Positions 43,266-51,170 of a stretch of 64,000 bases of DNA are shown here, in pieces (position 1 is the first letter of the stretch; each line of letters opens with the position of its first letter). The stretch is from Amycolatopsis sp. CA-126428. GTDB lineage: Bacteria; Actinomycetota; Actinomycetes; Mycobacteriales; Pseudonocardiaceae. Position numbers and translations under genes: made by a program. The notes below the pieces were generated by a model. It was not told the DNA's origin and did no database searches. It was given only the letters and a program-made list of their open reading frames with translations. The stretch lies in the NCBI RefSeq assembly GCF_002904335.1, contig NZ_PPHF01000139.1, positions 1 to 64,000 on the forward strand, read 5' to 3'.

Positions 43266-44135
43266 GTGCGCACCGGAATCCTGATCGACGAACTCGGCGT
43301 CGGCTTCGACGCCATCACGGCCCAAGCCCGCGAAGCGGCGAAGCTCGGCTACGGCACGCTGTGGGTCGCGCAGCGCGGCGGCTGGGACGCGCTCACGGCG
43401 CTGCCCGCGCTCGCCGCGGCCGCCCCCGGTGCCGGGCTGGGCACGTGCGTCGTGCCGACGTACTCGCGGCACCCGATCACCATGGCGGCGCAGGCACTGA
43501 CGGTCCAGGCGGCGGCCGGGGTGCCGGTCCACCTCGGTCTCGGGCTGAGCCACCGGTTCATCGTGGAAGGCGAGTTCGGCTACTCCTATGATCGGCCGAT
43601 CCGTCATCTGCGCGAGTACCTCCAGGCGCTGCACCCGTTGCTGCGCGGGGAAAAGGCCGACGTTCACGGCGAGTCGCTGACGGCCGCGGGCGCGGTGAAC
43701 GCGCCCGGCGCGCAGCCGCCGGCCGTGCTGATCGGCTCGGTGAGCCCGCAGTCGACGCGGCTGGCCGGCGAGCTCGCCGACGGCGTCATCACGACCTGGG
43801 CCGGCCCGCGGGCGATCGGCGAGTTCGTGGTGCCGGCGCTGGGGCGGCCGGCCCGGGTGGTCTCCGGTCAGCTGATCTGCGTGACGTCCGAAGTGGACGA
43901 ACGCCGCAACTGGGTCGAGGAGACCTACGGCGGAGCGGCGAGCATCCCGGCGTACCGGGCGATCCTCGACCGCGACGGCCACCAGCGGGTCTCCGACAGC
44001 GTGCTCATCGGCGACGAGGAAACCGTGCGCCGCCAGGTGAAGTCCCTCGAGGAGGCAGGCGCGACGGAGCTGCTGGTGATGCCGTTCGGCTCGGCGGAGG
44101 AGCAGGCCCGCACCCGCGAACTGCTGGCCCCGTGA
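43266..44135 (+). CDS. LLM-class F420-dependent oxidoreductase
   Basis: 289 residues of the luciferase-like monooxygenase barrel. LGYGTLWVAQRGGWDALTAL near the start, LGTCVVPTYSRHPITMAAQALTVQAAAG, and GLGLSHRFIVEGEFGYSYDRP follow the F420-binding LLM group (a mer- or MSMEG-type TIGR03564-like pattern). CTGGAGGA is 6 bases before the GTG at 43266. It is probably co-transcribed with the TetR gene. The substrate is unknown; reduction or oxidation of an imine, ketone or alkene with F420 is typical. Confidence 0.88.
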   Translation: MRTGILIDELGVGFDAITAQAREAAKLGYGTLWVAQRGGWDALTALPALAAAAPGAGLGTCVVPTYSRHPITMAAQALTVQAAAGVPVHLGLGLSHRFIVEGEFGYSYDRPIRHLREYLQALHPLLRGEKADVHGESLTAAGAVNAPGAQPPAVLIGSVSPQSTRLAGELADGVITTWAGPRAIGEFVVPALGRPARVVSGQLICVTSEVDERRNWVEETYGGAASIPAYRAILDRDGHQRVSDSVLIGDEETVRRQVKSLEEAGATELLVMPFGSAEEQARTRELLAP

Positions 44136-44193
44136 ACCATCTCTGGGTCGACGCCCCGCATGCGGCCCCGGACGCTTGAGCTCACCCGGCCGC

Positions 44194-44237
44194 GGGGCGC
44201 CCCCCGTTTTCCACTCTACCGGCGAGCACCGACAATT
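44194..44237. repeat. 44-bp direct repeat, copy B, with PafBC-type promoter motif on the minus strand
   Basis: Same 44 bases as copy A with three substitutions. The minus strand reads TTGTCGGTG, 8 bases, TAGAGT (44235 to 44213), a full match to the PafBC/RecA-NDp consensus TTGTCRGTG-N8-TAnnnT. The distal end contains GGGGCGCCCC followed by CCGTTTT on the plus strand, terminator-like for the LLM gene. Confidence 0.75.
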
Positions 44238-44239
44238 CC

Positions 44240-44407
44240 GTGCCGCCCGGCGGCCGCCAACGCGGCGACGACACGACCCGCCCGGTGGTGCTCTGGCTGT
44301 GCGAGCACGACCGCCGGCCGGCCGAGGTGCGCGTCCACACGGCGAACCCGGCCGGCCGCGAGTGGCTGACCGGGATGGCACGGCGGTACGGGCCCGGCGT
44401 GCGCTAA
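44240..44407 (+). CDS. Small hypothetical protein
   Basis: 55 codons from a GTG to TAA. The product (TTRPVVLWLCEHDRRPAEV, then PAGREWLTGMARRYGPGV) has a plausible amphipathic beta-strand and helix pattern and ends in a CTAA shared with the stop of the convergent PucR gene. The frame is also open through the end of the adjacent 44-bp repeat. No family is recognised. Coding potential is inferred from codon GC3 bias and the tight end spacing, so this is a tentative call. Confidence 0.4.
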   Translation: MPPGGRQRGDDTTRPVVLWLCEHDRRPAEVRVHTANPAGREWLTGMARRYGPGVR

Positions 44408-45627
44408 CGCGGCGCCGGCAGGTGGGTCGCCTCCGGGAAGAGGTTCAGCGCCCGCAGGGCCGCGCCCAGCTCGGCGATGTCCGCCGGGTTCGTCAGCGAC
44501 CGGCCGAGTTCTTCCGTGATCCGCTTCAGGCGGTGGCGGATCGTGTTGGGGTGGCAGAACATCCGCTCCGACGTCAGCTTCGTCGAACCCTGGCAGTCGA
44601 ACCACGCGCGCAGCGTCAGCAGCAGCACGTTGCGGTCGTCGCCCGGCAGGTCGAGCACCGGCTGGAGCACGTGGTGGGCCAGCTGCACCGAGGCCTCCGG
44701 GGCGCTGGCCACCAGACCGGCCAGCGGCGACTCGGTGAACTGCACCAGCCCGGGCGTCCCCGGCGTCATGCTCGACAGCGCCACCCGCGCGAGGTGCAGC
44801 GCGCGGGCGGTGTTGCCGAGGCCGGTGAACACCGGGCTCATCCCGACCCGGCCCACCGGGTGCTCGCGGACCAGGTCGACGATCGCCGGGGCCGCCGCGG
44901 GGTTGCGCAGGGACACCACGCCGACCTGCAGGTCCGGCGTGAGCCGCCACGCCGAGGCGTGCTGGAGCGCGCGCAACCGCGCCTCGACCTGCGGCAGCGG
45001 CTCCTGGCCCAGCCGCGGGGTTTCCGCGGCGACGACGACGAACGTGCCGTCCAGGGACAGGTCGAGCACGCGGGCGATGTCCCACAACGTGCCCTCGGTC
45101 GCGGCGCCGCCCGCGAACAGCGCCTCCACCAGCGCCGAGCGCCGGTTCTGGTGCGCCACCATGACTTCCGCGGTGGTGTCCCGGTAGGACGTCGTGAGGG
45201 CCTCGGCGAGGTCGTCGATCAGCGCCCAGATCGCCGTCGTCGCGGCGACCAGCCCGGCCAGGTCCTGCGCCCCGGCGGTCAGCTCGACGAACCGGTGCCA
45301 GACCTCGGTGAGCCCGATCCGGTAGGCCCGCAGCAGCTCCGGCAGCGGCGCGCCCTGCAACGCCCGGGCGCGGCCGGTCGCGCGGGCCTGGGACAGGTCC
45401 GGCACGTCCGAGCCGCGCAGGGTGCGCATCACGTGCTCGAGGTTGGCCCGCACCGAGTTCCGCAGCTCGGTGTGCGTGACGAAGCGGGCGTCGGCGTAGA
45501 CCGGCATTTCGGCGCGGATCTGCCGCACGGTGCTCTCGACGAGTTCCGGCATCGCCGCCTCGACCTCGGTGGCGAGGAGGGCGACGCGCGGCGCGAGCCC
45601 GTCGGACAGAAGCGCCTGGTAGTGCAT
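44404..45627 (-). CDS. PucR/CdaR-type transcriptional regulator
   Basis: 407 residues. The C-terminal PucR-type helix-turn-helix is clear (LLTLRAWFDCQGSTKLTSERMFCHPNTIRHRLKRI). The central part is a degenerate GGDEF-like domain (VFTGLGNTARALHLARVAL region) and the N-terminal 160 residues are helical. Proteins of this family control purine catabolism, sugar acid or amino acid pathways. It is transcribed in the same direction as the IorAB-type operon upstream of it, which is a candidate target. An imperfect 13-base inverted repeat lies just before its start. Confidence 0.87.
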   Translation of the reverse strand: MHYQALLSDGLAPRVALLATEVEAAMPELVESTVRQIRAEMPVYADARFVTHTELRNSVRANLEHVMRTLRGSDVPDLSQARATGRARALQGAPLPELLRAYRIGLTEVWHRFVELTAGAQDLAGLVAATTAIWALIDDLAEALTTSYRDTTAEVMVAHQNRRSALVEALFAGGAATEGTLWDIARVLDLSLDGTFVVVAAETPRLGQEPLPQVEARLRALQHASAWRLTPDLQVGVVSLRNPAAAPAIVDLVREHPVGRVGMSPVFTGLGNTARALHLARVALSSMTPGTPGLVQFTESPLAGLVASAPEASVQLAHHVLQPVLDLPGDDRNVLLLTLRAWFDCQGSTKLTSERMFCHPNTIRHRLKRITEELGRSLTNPADIAELGAALRALNLFPEATHLPAPR

Positions 45628-45637
45628 GGTGGCCTCC

Positions 45638-45669
45638 GGTCCCCGGCCTCCTCGTCGAGGTCCGGGACC
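45638..45669. promoter_or_regulatory. Imperfect inverted repeat upstream of the pucR-type gene
   Basis: GGTCCCCGGCCTC and GAGGTCCGGGACC, 11 of 13 pairs, starting 11 bases upstream of the start codon at 45627. Candidate autoregulatory site or leader hairpin. Confidence 0.45.
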
Positions 45670-45721
45670 GACAGCTAACCCGAACGAGGCCGCCACGTCC
45701 GGGTGAACTTTCTACAGCACC

Positions 45722-45762
45722 CGCGAATGCGGAGGTTCTTTTGTGGAACCTCCGCATTCGCG
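45722..45762 (-). terminator. 17-bp perfect hairpin ending the iorAB-type operon
   Basis: CGCGAATGCGGAGGTTC and GAACCTCCGCATTCGCG enclose TTTTGTG. It starts immediately after the stop codon of the 2Fe-2S gene (minus strand), and also separates it from the PucR gene. Confidence 0.85.
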
Positions 45763-46221
45763 TCAGGCCAGCTTCGCGGCCGCGCTCTTGATCGCCTCCC
45801 GGATCCGGAAGTAGGTGCCGCAGCGGCACACGTTCTGGATGGCGTCGATGTCCGCGTCCGTCGGGTTCTTCGTCTTCTTCAGCAGCGCCACGGCCGCCAT
45901 GATCTGGCCGGGCTGGCAATAGCCGCACTGCGCGACGTCCTGCTCCAGCCAGGCCTCCTGGACCGGGTGCAGCTCGTCGCCGTCGGCCAGCCCCTCGATC
46001 GTGGTGACCTCGCGCCCGGCGCACTCCGACACCGGCGTGACGCAGGGGTTGAACGCCTCGCCGTCGAGGTGGCTGGTGCAGGCCTTGCAGACGTTGATGC
46101 CGCAGCCGTACTTCGGCCCGCGGACCTTGAGCTTGTCGCGCAGCGCCCACAGCATCGGCAGGTCGGCGGGCGCGTCGACGGTGACGGTCTTCCCGTTCAC
46201 CACGAAGGTGTAGTTCGGCAT
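45763..46221 (-). CDS. 2Fe-2S subunit of IorAB-type molybdenum hydroxylase
   Basis: 152 residues. Ferredoxin cluster CGINVCKACTSHLDG ... CVTPVSEC in the N-terminal half, second cluster CGYCQPGQIM ... CRCGTY in the C-terminal helical domain. The LPMLWALRDKL start and short length match the isoquinoline 1-oxidoreductase alpha subunit type, which has no FAD subunit and hands electrons to a membrane cytochrome or other acceptor. It lies 11 bases after the large-subunit gene. It has no signal peptide of its own and would be co-exported with the large subunit. Confidence 0.9.
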   Translation of the reverse strand: MPNYTFVVNGKTVTVDAPADLPMLWALRDKLKVRGPKYGCGINVCKACTSHLDGEAFNPCVTPVSECAGREVTTIEGLADGDELHPVQEAWLEQDVAQCGYCQPGQIMAAVALLKKTKNPTDADIDAIQNVCRCGTYFRIREAIKSAAAKLA

Positions 46222-46232
46222 GGGGGTTCTCC

Positions 46233-48470
46233 TCAGCGCGGGAACGGGTCGAAGTCGACCGGGAAGGTGATCGGGAAGCTGCGGGGCTTGATCCCGGTCG
46301 CCCGGGCGTAGGCGTTGGCGATCGCGCCGACCGGCGCCGGCACGCCCAGCTCGCCCGCCCCGCCGATGTCCTCGCCGGTGGCCGGCATGACGTGCACCCG
46401 GACGTCCATCGGCGAGTTCTTCTGCCGCGCGTAGTGGAACTGCGAGTAGCTGCCCTCCAGCGGCAGGCCCTTGTCGATGTGCAGCCCCGCGGTGAGCGTC
46501 GTCGAAATCGCGTCGGTCAGGCCGCCGAGCATCTGCGCCTGGATCCCGCGCGGGTTCACCGGCTTGCCGACGTCGGCCGCGATGGTCGCCTTCGTGACGC
46601 GCGGGTGCTTCGGGTCGCGGGCGTCCAGCTCGACCAGGCAGGCGGTGTAGGACTTGTACTCGCCGTGCACCGCGATCCCCTGCGCGAACCCGGCGGGCAT
46701 CTTCTTGCCCCACTCGCCGAGTTCGGCGACCTTGTCGAGCACCGCGCGCTGGCGGTCGGACTTGATGAACTCGCGGCGGAAGGCCACCGGGTCCTTGCCG
46801 AGCTTCTTCGCGATCTCGTCGACCATGATCTCTTCGGCGCCGCGGGTGTTCGCCGAGTAGACCGACCGCCACGCCGAGGTGTGGAACTTCAGCGGCACCT
46901 CGTTGAGCAGCTGCGTGGTGACGCCGAAGTTGTACGGCGACTTGACGGTCAGCAGGAACACCGTCTGCGCGAAGCTGAGGTTGCCGCCGACGGGCAGCTT
47001 CGCCGCGAACGCGGTGAGGATTTCGCCGAGCCCGTGGCTCCAGTCGGTCTCGACGCTCGCGACGCGGTGTTCGAACGTCAGCACCTGCCCGAGCGCGAAG
47101 GTGGCGCGGATCCGGTGGTAGCTCGCCGCGCGCCCGCGGCCGTGGCGCATGTCGTCGATCCGGCTCCACATCAGCCGGACGGGCTTCTTCATCGCCTTCG
47201 AGATGTGCGCGGCTTCGAGGGCGGCGTCGAAGAACAGCCGCCGCCCGAACGACCCGCCGCCCTGCTGGACGTGCACGGTGACCTTGTTCTCCGGCAGCCC
47301 GAGCTCCTGGGCGATGGTCTGCTTCGCCACGATCGGCGACTTCAGCCCGGCCCAGATGGTCGCGCTGTCCGCGCGGACGTCGGCGACCGCGGAGTTCGAC
47401 TCCATCGGCGCGTGGCTGGCGAAGGCGAAGTCGAACTCGCCGTCGACGTACTGGGTCAGCAGCGGCGGCACCACGAACGGCAGCGCGGCGGCCCGCAGCT
47501 TCTTCTTGATCGTCTCGTTGTCCTCGCCGTCGACCGTGCCGGGACCCCAGGTGACGTCGAGGGCGTCCTTGCCGTCGAGGGCCTGCCCGAAGGTCTCGGC
47601 CATCACCGCGACGCCGGTCTTCACGACCGCGATGTCGATGATCCCGGGCATGGCCCGGACGGCGGCCTCGTTGTTGACCGTCCGCACCGTGCCGTTGATG
47701 GTCGGCGGGCGCCGCACCATCACCGGGTTCGCGCCGGGGACGTCGAGGTCCAGCGTGTAGACCTGCTTGCCGGTGACCATCGCGCGGGCGTCCTGGCGCG
47801 CGGTCGGTGTCCCGACGAGCGTGTGCGCCGACTCGGCCTTCGGCGCGATGGTCCCGGTGGTCAGGTCCGTGCGCGACGCGGGCCCGGCGAGGGCGCCGTA
47901 GGAGGCGCTGCGCCCGTCCGGCGCCCACACCGCACCGTCGCGTGTGGACAGCCGGGCGGCGCCGGTCCCCCACTGCGCCCCGGCCGCGGCGACCATCCGG
48001 GCCCGCGCGGTCGCCGCGGTGGCGCGGACCGGGTCGTAGAGCGAGCGCATCGTGTTGGACCCGCCGGTGAGCTGGTTGAACAGCAGCTCGGTGCGGGCGT
48101 CGGACAGCACGACGTCGACGCGGTCGAGCGGCAGGTCCAGCTCTTCGGCGACGAGCATGGCCGTCGCCGTCGTGATGCCCTGGCCGACCTCGGCGCGCGG
48201 CAGCTGCAGCCGCGCCCGGCCGCCGGACGTCATCTCGAGCACGAGCATCCCGGCGGTCGGCACGCAGGAGAGGGTCAGGACGTCACCGAGGTCGAGGATC
48301 TCCGCCGGCTGCGGCAGCGTGGGGACGACGGCTTCGGCGCTGGCCGGGGCGACGGCGTCGGCGGTCAGCTTCGTGGCGACGGTGAGCGTGGGCGCGGCGA
48401 CCAGGTAGGTCAGGAAGCGGCGGCGGCCGACCTGCCCGGGCTCCGGTTGTTCGGTGGTGGGACTGGCCAT
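46233..48470 (-). CDS. IorB-type molybdopterin-binding large subunit, Tat-exported
   Basis: 745 residues. A twin-arginine signal is at residues 16-40 (GRRRFLTYLVAAPTLTVATK), so the enzyme is exported folded. The fused aldehyde-oxidase domains include GGSFGRRLFFDAALEAAHI and the catalytic Glu in GGAGELGVPAPVGAIANAYA. Two-subunit IorAB enzymes oxidise aldehydes, isoquinoline or nicotinate-like rings. There is no cytochrome partner in the window. The ATG at 48470 with GGGATCC upstream is preferred over the open frame, which extends into the promoter region. Confidence 0.9.
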   Translation of the reverse strand: MASPTTEQPEPGQVGRRRFLTYLVAAPTLTVATKLTADAVAPASAEAVVPTLPQPAEILDLGDVLTLSCVPTAGMLVLEMTSGGRARLQLPRAEVGQGITTATAMLVAEELDLPLDRVDVVLSDARTELLFNQLTGGSNTMRSLYDPVRATAATARARMVAAAGAQWGTGAARLSTRDGAVWAPDGRSASYGALAGPASRTDLTTGTIAPKAESAHTLVGTPTARQDARAMVTGKQVYTLDLDVPGANPVMVRRPPTINGTVRTVNNEAAVRAMPGIIDIAVVKTGVAVMAETFGQALDGKDALDVTWGPGTVDGEDNETIKKKLRAAALPFVVPPLLTQYVDGEFDFAFASHAPMESNSAVADVRADSATIWAGLKSPIVAKQTIAQELGLPENKVTVHVQQGGGSFGRRLFFDAALEAAHISKAMKKPVRLMWSRIDDMRHGRGRAASYHRIRATFALGQVLTFEHRVASVETDWSHGLGEILTAFAAKLPVGGNLSFAQTVFLLTVKSPYNFGVTTQLLNEVPLKFHTSAWRSVYSANTRGAEEIMVDEIAKKLGKDPVAFRREFIKSDRQRAVLDKVAELGEWGKKMPAGFAQGIAVHGEYKSYTACLVELDARDPKHPRVTKATIAADVGKPVNPRGIQAQMLGGLTDAISTTLTAGLHIDKGLPLEGSYSQFHYARQKNSPMDVRVHVMPATGEDIGGAGELGVPAPVGAIANAYARATGIKPRSFPITFPVDFDPFPR

Positions 48471-48634
48471 CGGGGATCCCTTGCTGGGTGGTGGCGGGGT
48501 GCGCGCCACGCTAAGGAGCCGTTGGCCGGTCGTCAACGCGGAGTAGTCGAGTTCGCCCATCTCTGTGACGAGATGACAGTCCGGGCGCCCGAATGTGTGC
48601 GCCGCCACAGCGCCGGACGGCCCAGCGGGCTGGT

Positions 48635-49186
48635 TCAGCCGGCCCCGCGGGCGCGCCGGGCCCGGATCAGGTCCTCGCGGGCGCGGGCGACGCGGGAGCG
48701 GACGGTGCCGACCGGGCAGCCGCAGACGTCGGCCGCTTCGGCGTAGGACAGCCCGAGCACCTGGGTCAGGACGAGCACCTCGCGCCGGTCCGGTTCCAGG
48801 CCGTCGAGCAGCAGGCGCAGTGCGACGAGCTCCTCGAAGCCGGCCGCGGGATCCGGGGTGCGCTCGGCGGCGGCTGCCCAGTCGGTGCCGGCGATCTTGG
48901 GTCGCGCACCGGCGGCCCGGATCTGGTCGACGACGACGCGGCGGGCGATCGACAGCAGCCACGTCCGCGAAGACGAGCGGCCCGCGAAGCGGCGAAGGCT
49001 GCCGAAAGCGCGAAGGTAGGTCTCCTGCGTCAGGTCGTCGGCCGCCGCGGCGTCGGTGAGGTGGGCGAGGAAGCGCCAGACGTCGGCCTGGGTGGCGCGG
49101 ACCCATGCTTCCAGCGCGCGCCGATCGCCGCGACCGGCGGCCAGGGCGAGAGCCGTGACGCGGTCGTCGTCCTCACGGTGGGTCAT
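48635..49186 (-). CDS. ECF sigma factor (SigC-like)
   Basis: 183 residues. Sigma-70 region 2 is DVWRFLAHLTDAAAADDLTQETYLRAFGSL ... SRTWLLSIARRVVVDQIR. Region 4 is VLVLTQVLGLSYAEAADVCGCPVGTVRSRVARAREDL. It is divergent from a zinc-binding anti-sigma gene, which is less common than the usual co-transcribed arrangement. Sigma/anti-sigma pairs of this type respond to envelope or metal stress. The target promoter could include its own and that of the Tat-exported operon downstream. Confidence 0.92.
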   Translation of the reverse strand: MTHREDDDRVTALALAAGRGDRRALEAWVRATQADVWRFLAHLTDAAAADDLTQETYLRAFGSLRRFAGRSSSRTWLLSIARRVVVDQIRAAGARPKIAGTDWAAAAERTPDPAAGFEELVALRLLLDGLEPDRREVLVLTQVLGLSYAEAADVCGCPVGTVRSRVARAREDLIRARRARGAG

Positions 49187-49299
49187 GATCCGGAAACATA
49201 CAGCGGCGCGAAGCGCCTCCGTTGAGGGTGGTGGTGGGGAGGAAGGCGGCGTTAGCAGTGACGGGGAACTTCGCGGAGCCGCCGTCCGACTACTCGACC

Positions 49300-50049
49300 A
49301 TGAGGTGCGAGGAATGCCGGGAAGCCCTGTCGGCGCGGTTGGACGGCGAGGCGGAGCCGGCTTCGCCCGACGAGCACCTCGCGTCCTGCGCCGCGTGCCG
49401 GGAATGGTTCGCCGGCGCGGACCGGCTGCGGCGCGCGATGCTGCTGCGCCCGGCCCCGCCGGTGCCGGATCTGACCGCGGCGATCCTCGAGCGCACGCCC
49501 GCCCCCTCCGGCGAGGGCTGGGGGTGGCGGATCGCGCTGGCCGTGGTGGCGATCGCCCAGCTCGGGCTGGCGTTCGCGCAGCTGCTCGGGACGGCCCACG
49601 CGCACGACGGCGTCCCCCTCGTCCACCTCGGCCACGAGAGCGGCGCGTGGAACCTGGCGGTGGGCATCGGGCTGCTGACCGCGGCCCTGCGCCCGAAGAC
49701 GGCGGGCGGCCAGCTGCCCCTGCTGACCGGGTTCGTCGGAGTGCTGCTGGGGCTGTCGGCGGGCGACCTCGCCACCGGCCAGGTCGCGGTGTCGCGCGTG
49801 ACGACGCACGTGCTCGTGGTGCTCGGCCTGGCGTTGCTCTACGCGGTGCACCGGGCCGACCGGCACCGGGGCACTCCGTTCCCGGCGGCCACGGCCGGCG
49901 ACGGCACCGCGACGCTCGAGTCCACTGTGGACGCTCCGGCGGCGGGACGGCCGCGCCCCCGTCCCTTCCGGCGGCAGGCCCACGGCCTGAGCACCCAGCG
50001 GGTCACTCGACCTGCTTCACCGCCCACTCCGCCCACTCGCGCTGCATGA
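49300..50049 (+). CDS. Zinc-binding (ZAS) anti-sigma factor, membrane protein
   Basis: 249 residues. The N-terminal zf-HC2/ZAS motif is CEECREALSARLDGEAEP ... EHLASCAACREWF (HxxxCxxC). Four hydrophobic segments follow (for example WRIALAVVAIAQLGLAFAQLLG and VTTHVLVVLGLALLYAV) with a His-rich loop, HAHDGVPLVHLGHES. A metal-sensing role is possible. The C-terminal 50 residues are Pro/Arg-rich and overlap the PadR gene end by 47 bases. The ATG at 49300 is favoured; a GTG at 49258 would add 14 residues. Confidence 0.82.
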   Translation: MRCEECREALSARLDGEAEPASPDEHLASCAACREWFAGADRLRRAMLLRPAPPVPDLTAAILERTPAPSGEGWGWRIALAVVAIAQLGLAFAQLLGTAHAHDGVPLVHLGHESGAWNLAVGIGLLTAALRPKTAGGQLPLLTGFVGVLLGLSAGDLATGQVAVSRVTTHVLVVLGLALLYAVHRADRHRGTPFPAATAGDGTATLESTVDAPAAGRPRPRPFRRQAHGLSTQRVTRPASPPTPPTRAA

Positions 50050-50515
50050 CCGAGAAGCGCTTGCCCCACTCCAGGACCAGCCGGCCGTACCGCGACTGGT
50101 TGTCCTCGCCCCAGTCGATCGTGGCTTCCAGCTCCTCGAGCCGCCGCTCGCGCTCCTGTCCCGACTCCCCCATCGCCGCCAGGTAGCCGCGCGCCTGGTC
50201 CGGGGCGACCGAGCCGAGGAAGTACACCCGCAACAGGCCGGCGCTGCGGGGCGGGCCCCCGGGGTCGGCCTCGACCAGCCAGTGCCGCAGCTCCTCGAGC
50301 CCGGCTTCGGTGATCTCGTACTCCTTGCGCCCGCGCGGCCCCTCGGCGCGAGCGCGGATCATGCCCGCGGCCTGCAGCTTGCCGAGCTCACCGTAGAGCT
50401 GGCTCTGCGTCGCGGGCCAGACGTCGGCCATCGCCCGCTCGAACCGTTTCAGCAGGTCGTAGCCGCTTCCGGGCTCGTCGGCCAGCATCCCCAGCACCGC
50501 GTGTCGAAGGCTCAT
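50003..50515 (-). CDS. PadR-family transcriptional regulator
   Basis: 170 residues. The N-terminal winged helix is SLRHAVLGMLADEPGSGYDLLKRFERAMADVWPATQSQLYGELGKLQAAGMI, with the wing RGRKEYEITEAG. The C-terminal Vir_act_alpha domain is helical. It faces the membrane protein-carotenoid oxygenase operon. The promoter between them contains a TTGACA box inside a palindrome plus distant inverted repeats, so the PadR protein probably represses that operon. Confidence 0.9.
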   Translation of the reverse strand: MSLRHAVLGMLADEPGSGYDLLKRFERAMADVWPATQSQLYGELGKLQAAGMIRARAEGPRGRKEYEITEAGLEELRHWLVEADPGGPPRSAGLLRVYFLGSVAPDQARGYLAAMGESGQERERRLEELEATIDWGEDNQSRYGRLVLEWGKRFSVMQREWAEWAVKQVE

Positions 50516-50526
50516 ACCGCCATCAT

Positions 50527-50591
50527 GACATTCCACTATTGACATGTCCAACCGACACGTTCTAACTTCGACCTGTCAAAGTTGGAATGTC
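50527..50591 (+). promoter_or_regulatory. Promoter and operators between padR and the carotenoid oxygenase operon
   Basis: TTGACA (50539-50544) and TCTAAC (50561-50566) give a 16-base spaced sigma-A-like promoter. TTGACATGTCCAA (50539-50551) contains an 8-base perfect palindrome over the -35 box. GACATTCCA (50527-50535) and its complement TGGAATGTC (50583-50591) form inverted repeats 47 bases apart. Confidence 0.7.
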
Positions 50592-50606
50592 GGGGAGGAA
50601 CCTCTC

Positions 50607-51170
50607 GTGAACTACCTGAAGAGCCTGCTGCCGTGGATCGCGTTCGCCGTGGTCGCGACCCAGTTCGACTGGCGCTGGTCGGCCCTGACCGGCCTGGTGA
50701 TCTCCGCCGCGCTGCTCCTGCTCGCCCGCCGAGACGGCCGCAAGGCCGGCACGCTGATCATCGAATGGAGCGGGTTCGCCTTCTTCGCCCTGCTCACCGC
50801 CGTCGCGTTCGGCTTCCCCGCGTCACCGCTGAAGACCTACACCGGCGCGCTCACCGACGCGTGGCTGGCGCTCACCGCCTGGGGCTCGCTCGCCATCGGG
50901 AAGCCCTTCACCCTCGGCATCGCCCGCACGTCGACCCCGGAGGCGCTCTGGGACAACCCGATCTTCAAGCGGGTCAACGTGATCATCACGGCAGTGTGGG
51001 CGGCGAGCTTCACCGTCGGCGGCATCGCGGGCATCGTCCTGCTGAACTTCGCGCCGCACGCCACCTTCGCGCTGATCGCGCTCAAGGTCCTCTGCTTCGC
51101 CGTCCCGGTCGCCTTCACCATCCGCTACCCGCGCATCGTGCGCGCCCGCGCCGCCCGGGAAGCCGCATGA
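50607..51170 (+). CDS. Five- or six-helix membrane protein, unknown function
   Basis: 187 residues with five or six hydrophobic segments (for example SLLPWIAFAVVATQFDW, ALTGLVISAALLLLA, IIEWSGFAFFALLTAVAFGF, VNVIITAVWAASFTVGGIAGIVLL). Only short charged loops, no signature motif. The GTG at 50607 follows CGGGGAGGAA by 8 bases. It overlaps the ATG of the carotenoid oxygenase gene (ATGA), so the two proteins are probably made together; a role in membrane delivery of a lipophilic substrate is possible (inference). Confidence 0.75.
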   Translation: MNYLKSLLPWIAFAVVATQFDWRWSALTGLVISAALLLLARRDGRKAGTLIIEWSGFAFFALLTAVAFGFPASPLKTYTGALTDAWLALTAWGSLAIGKPFTLGIARTSTPEALWDNPIFKRVNVIITAVWAASFTVGGIAGIVLLNFAPHATFALIALKVLCFAVPVAFTIRYPRIVRARAAREAA

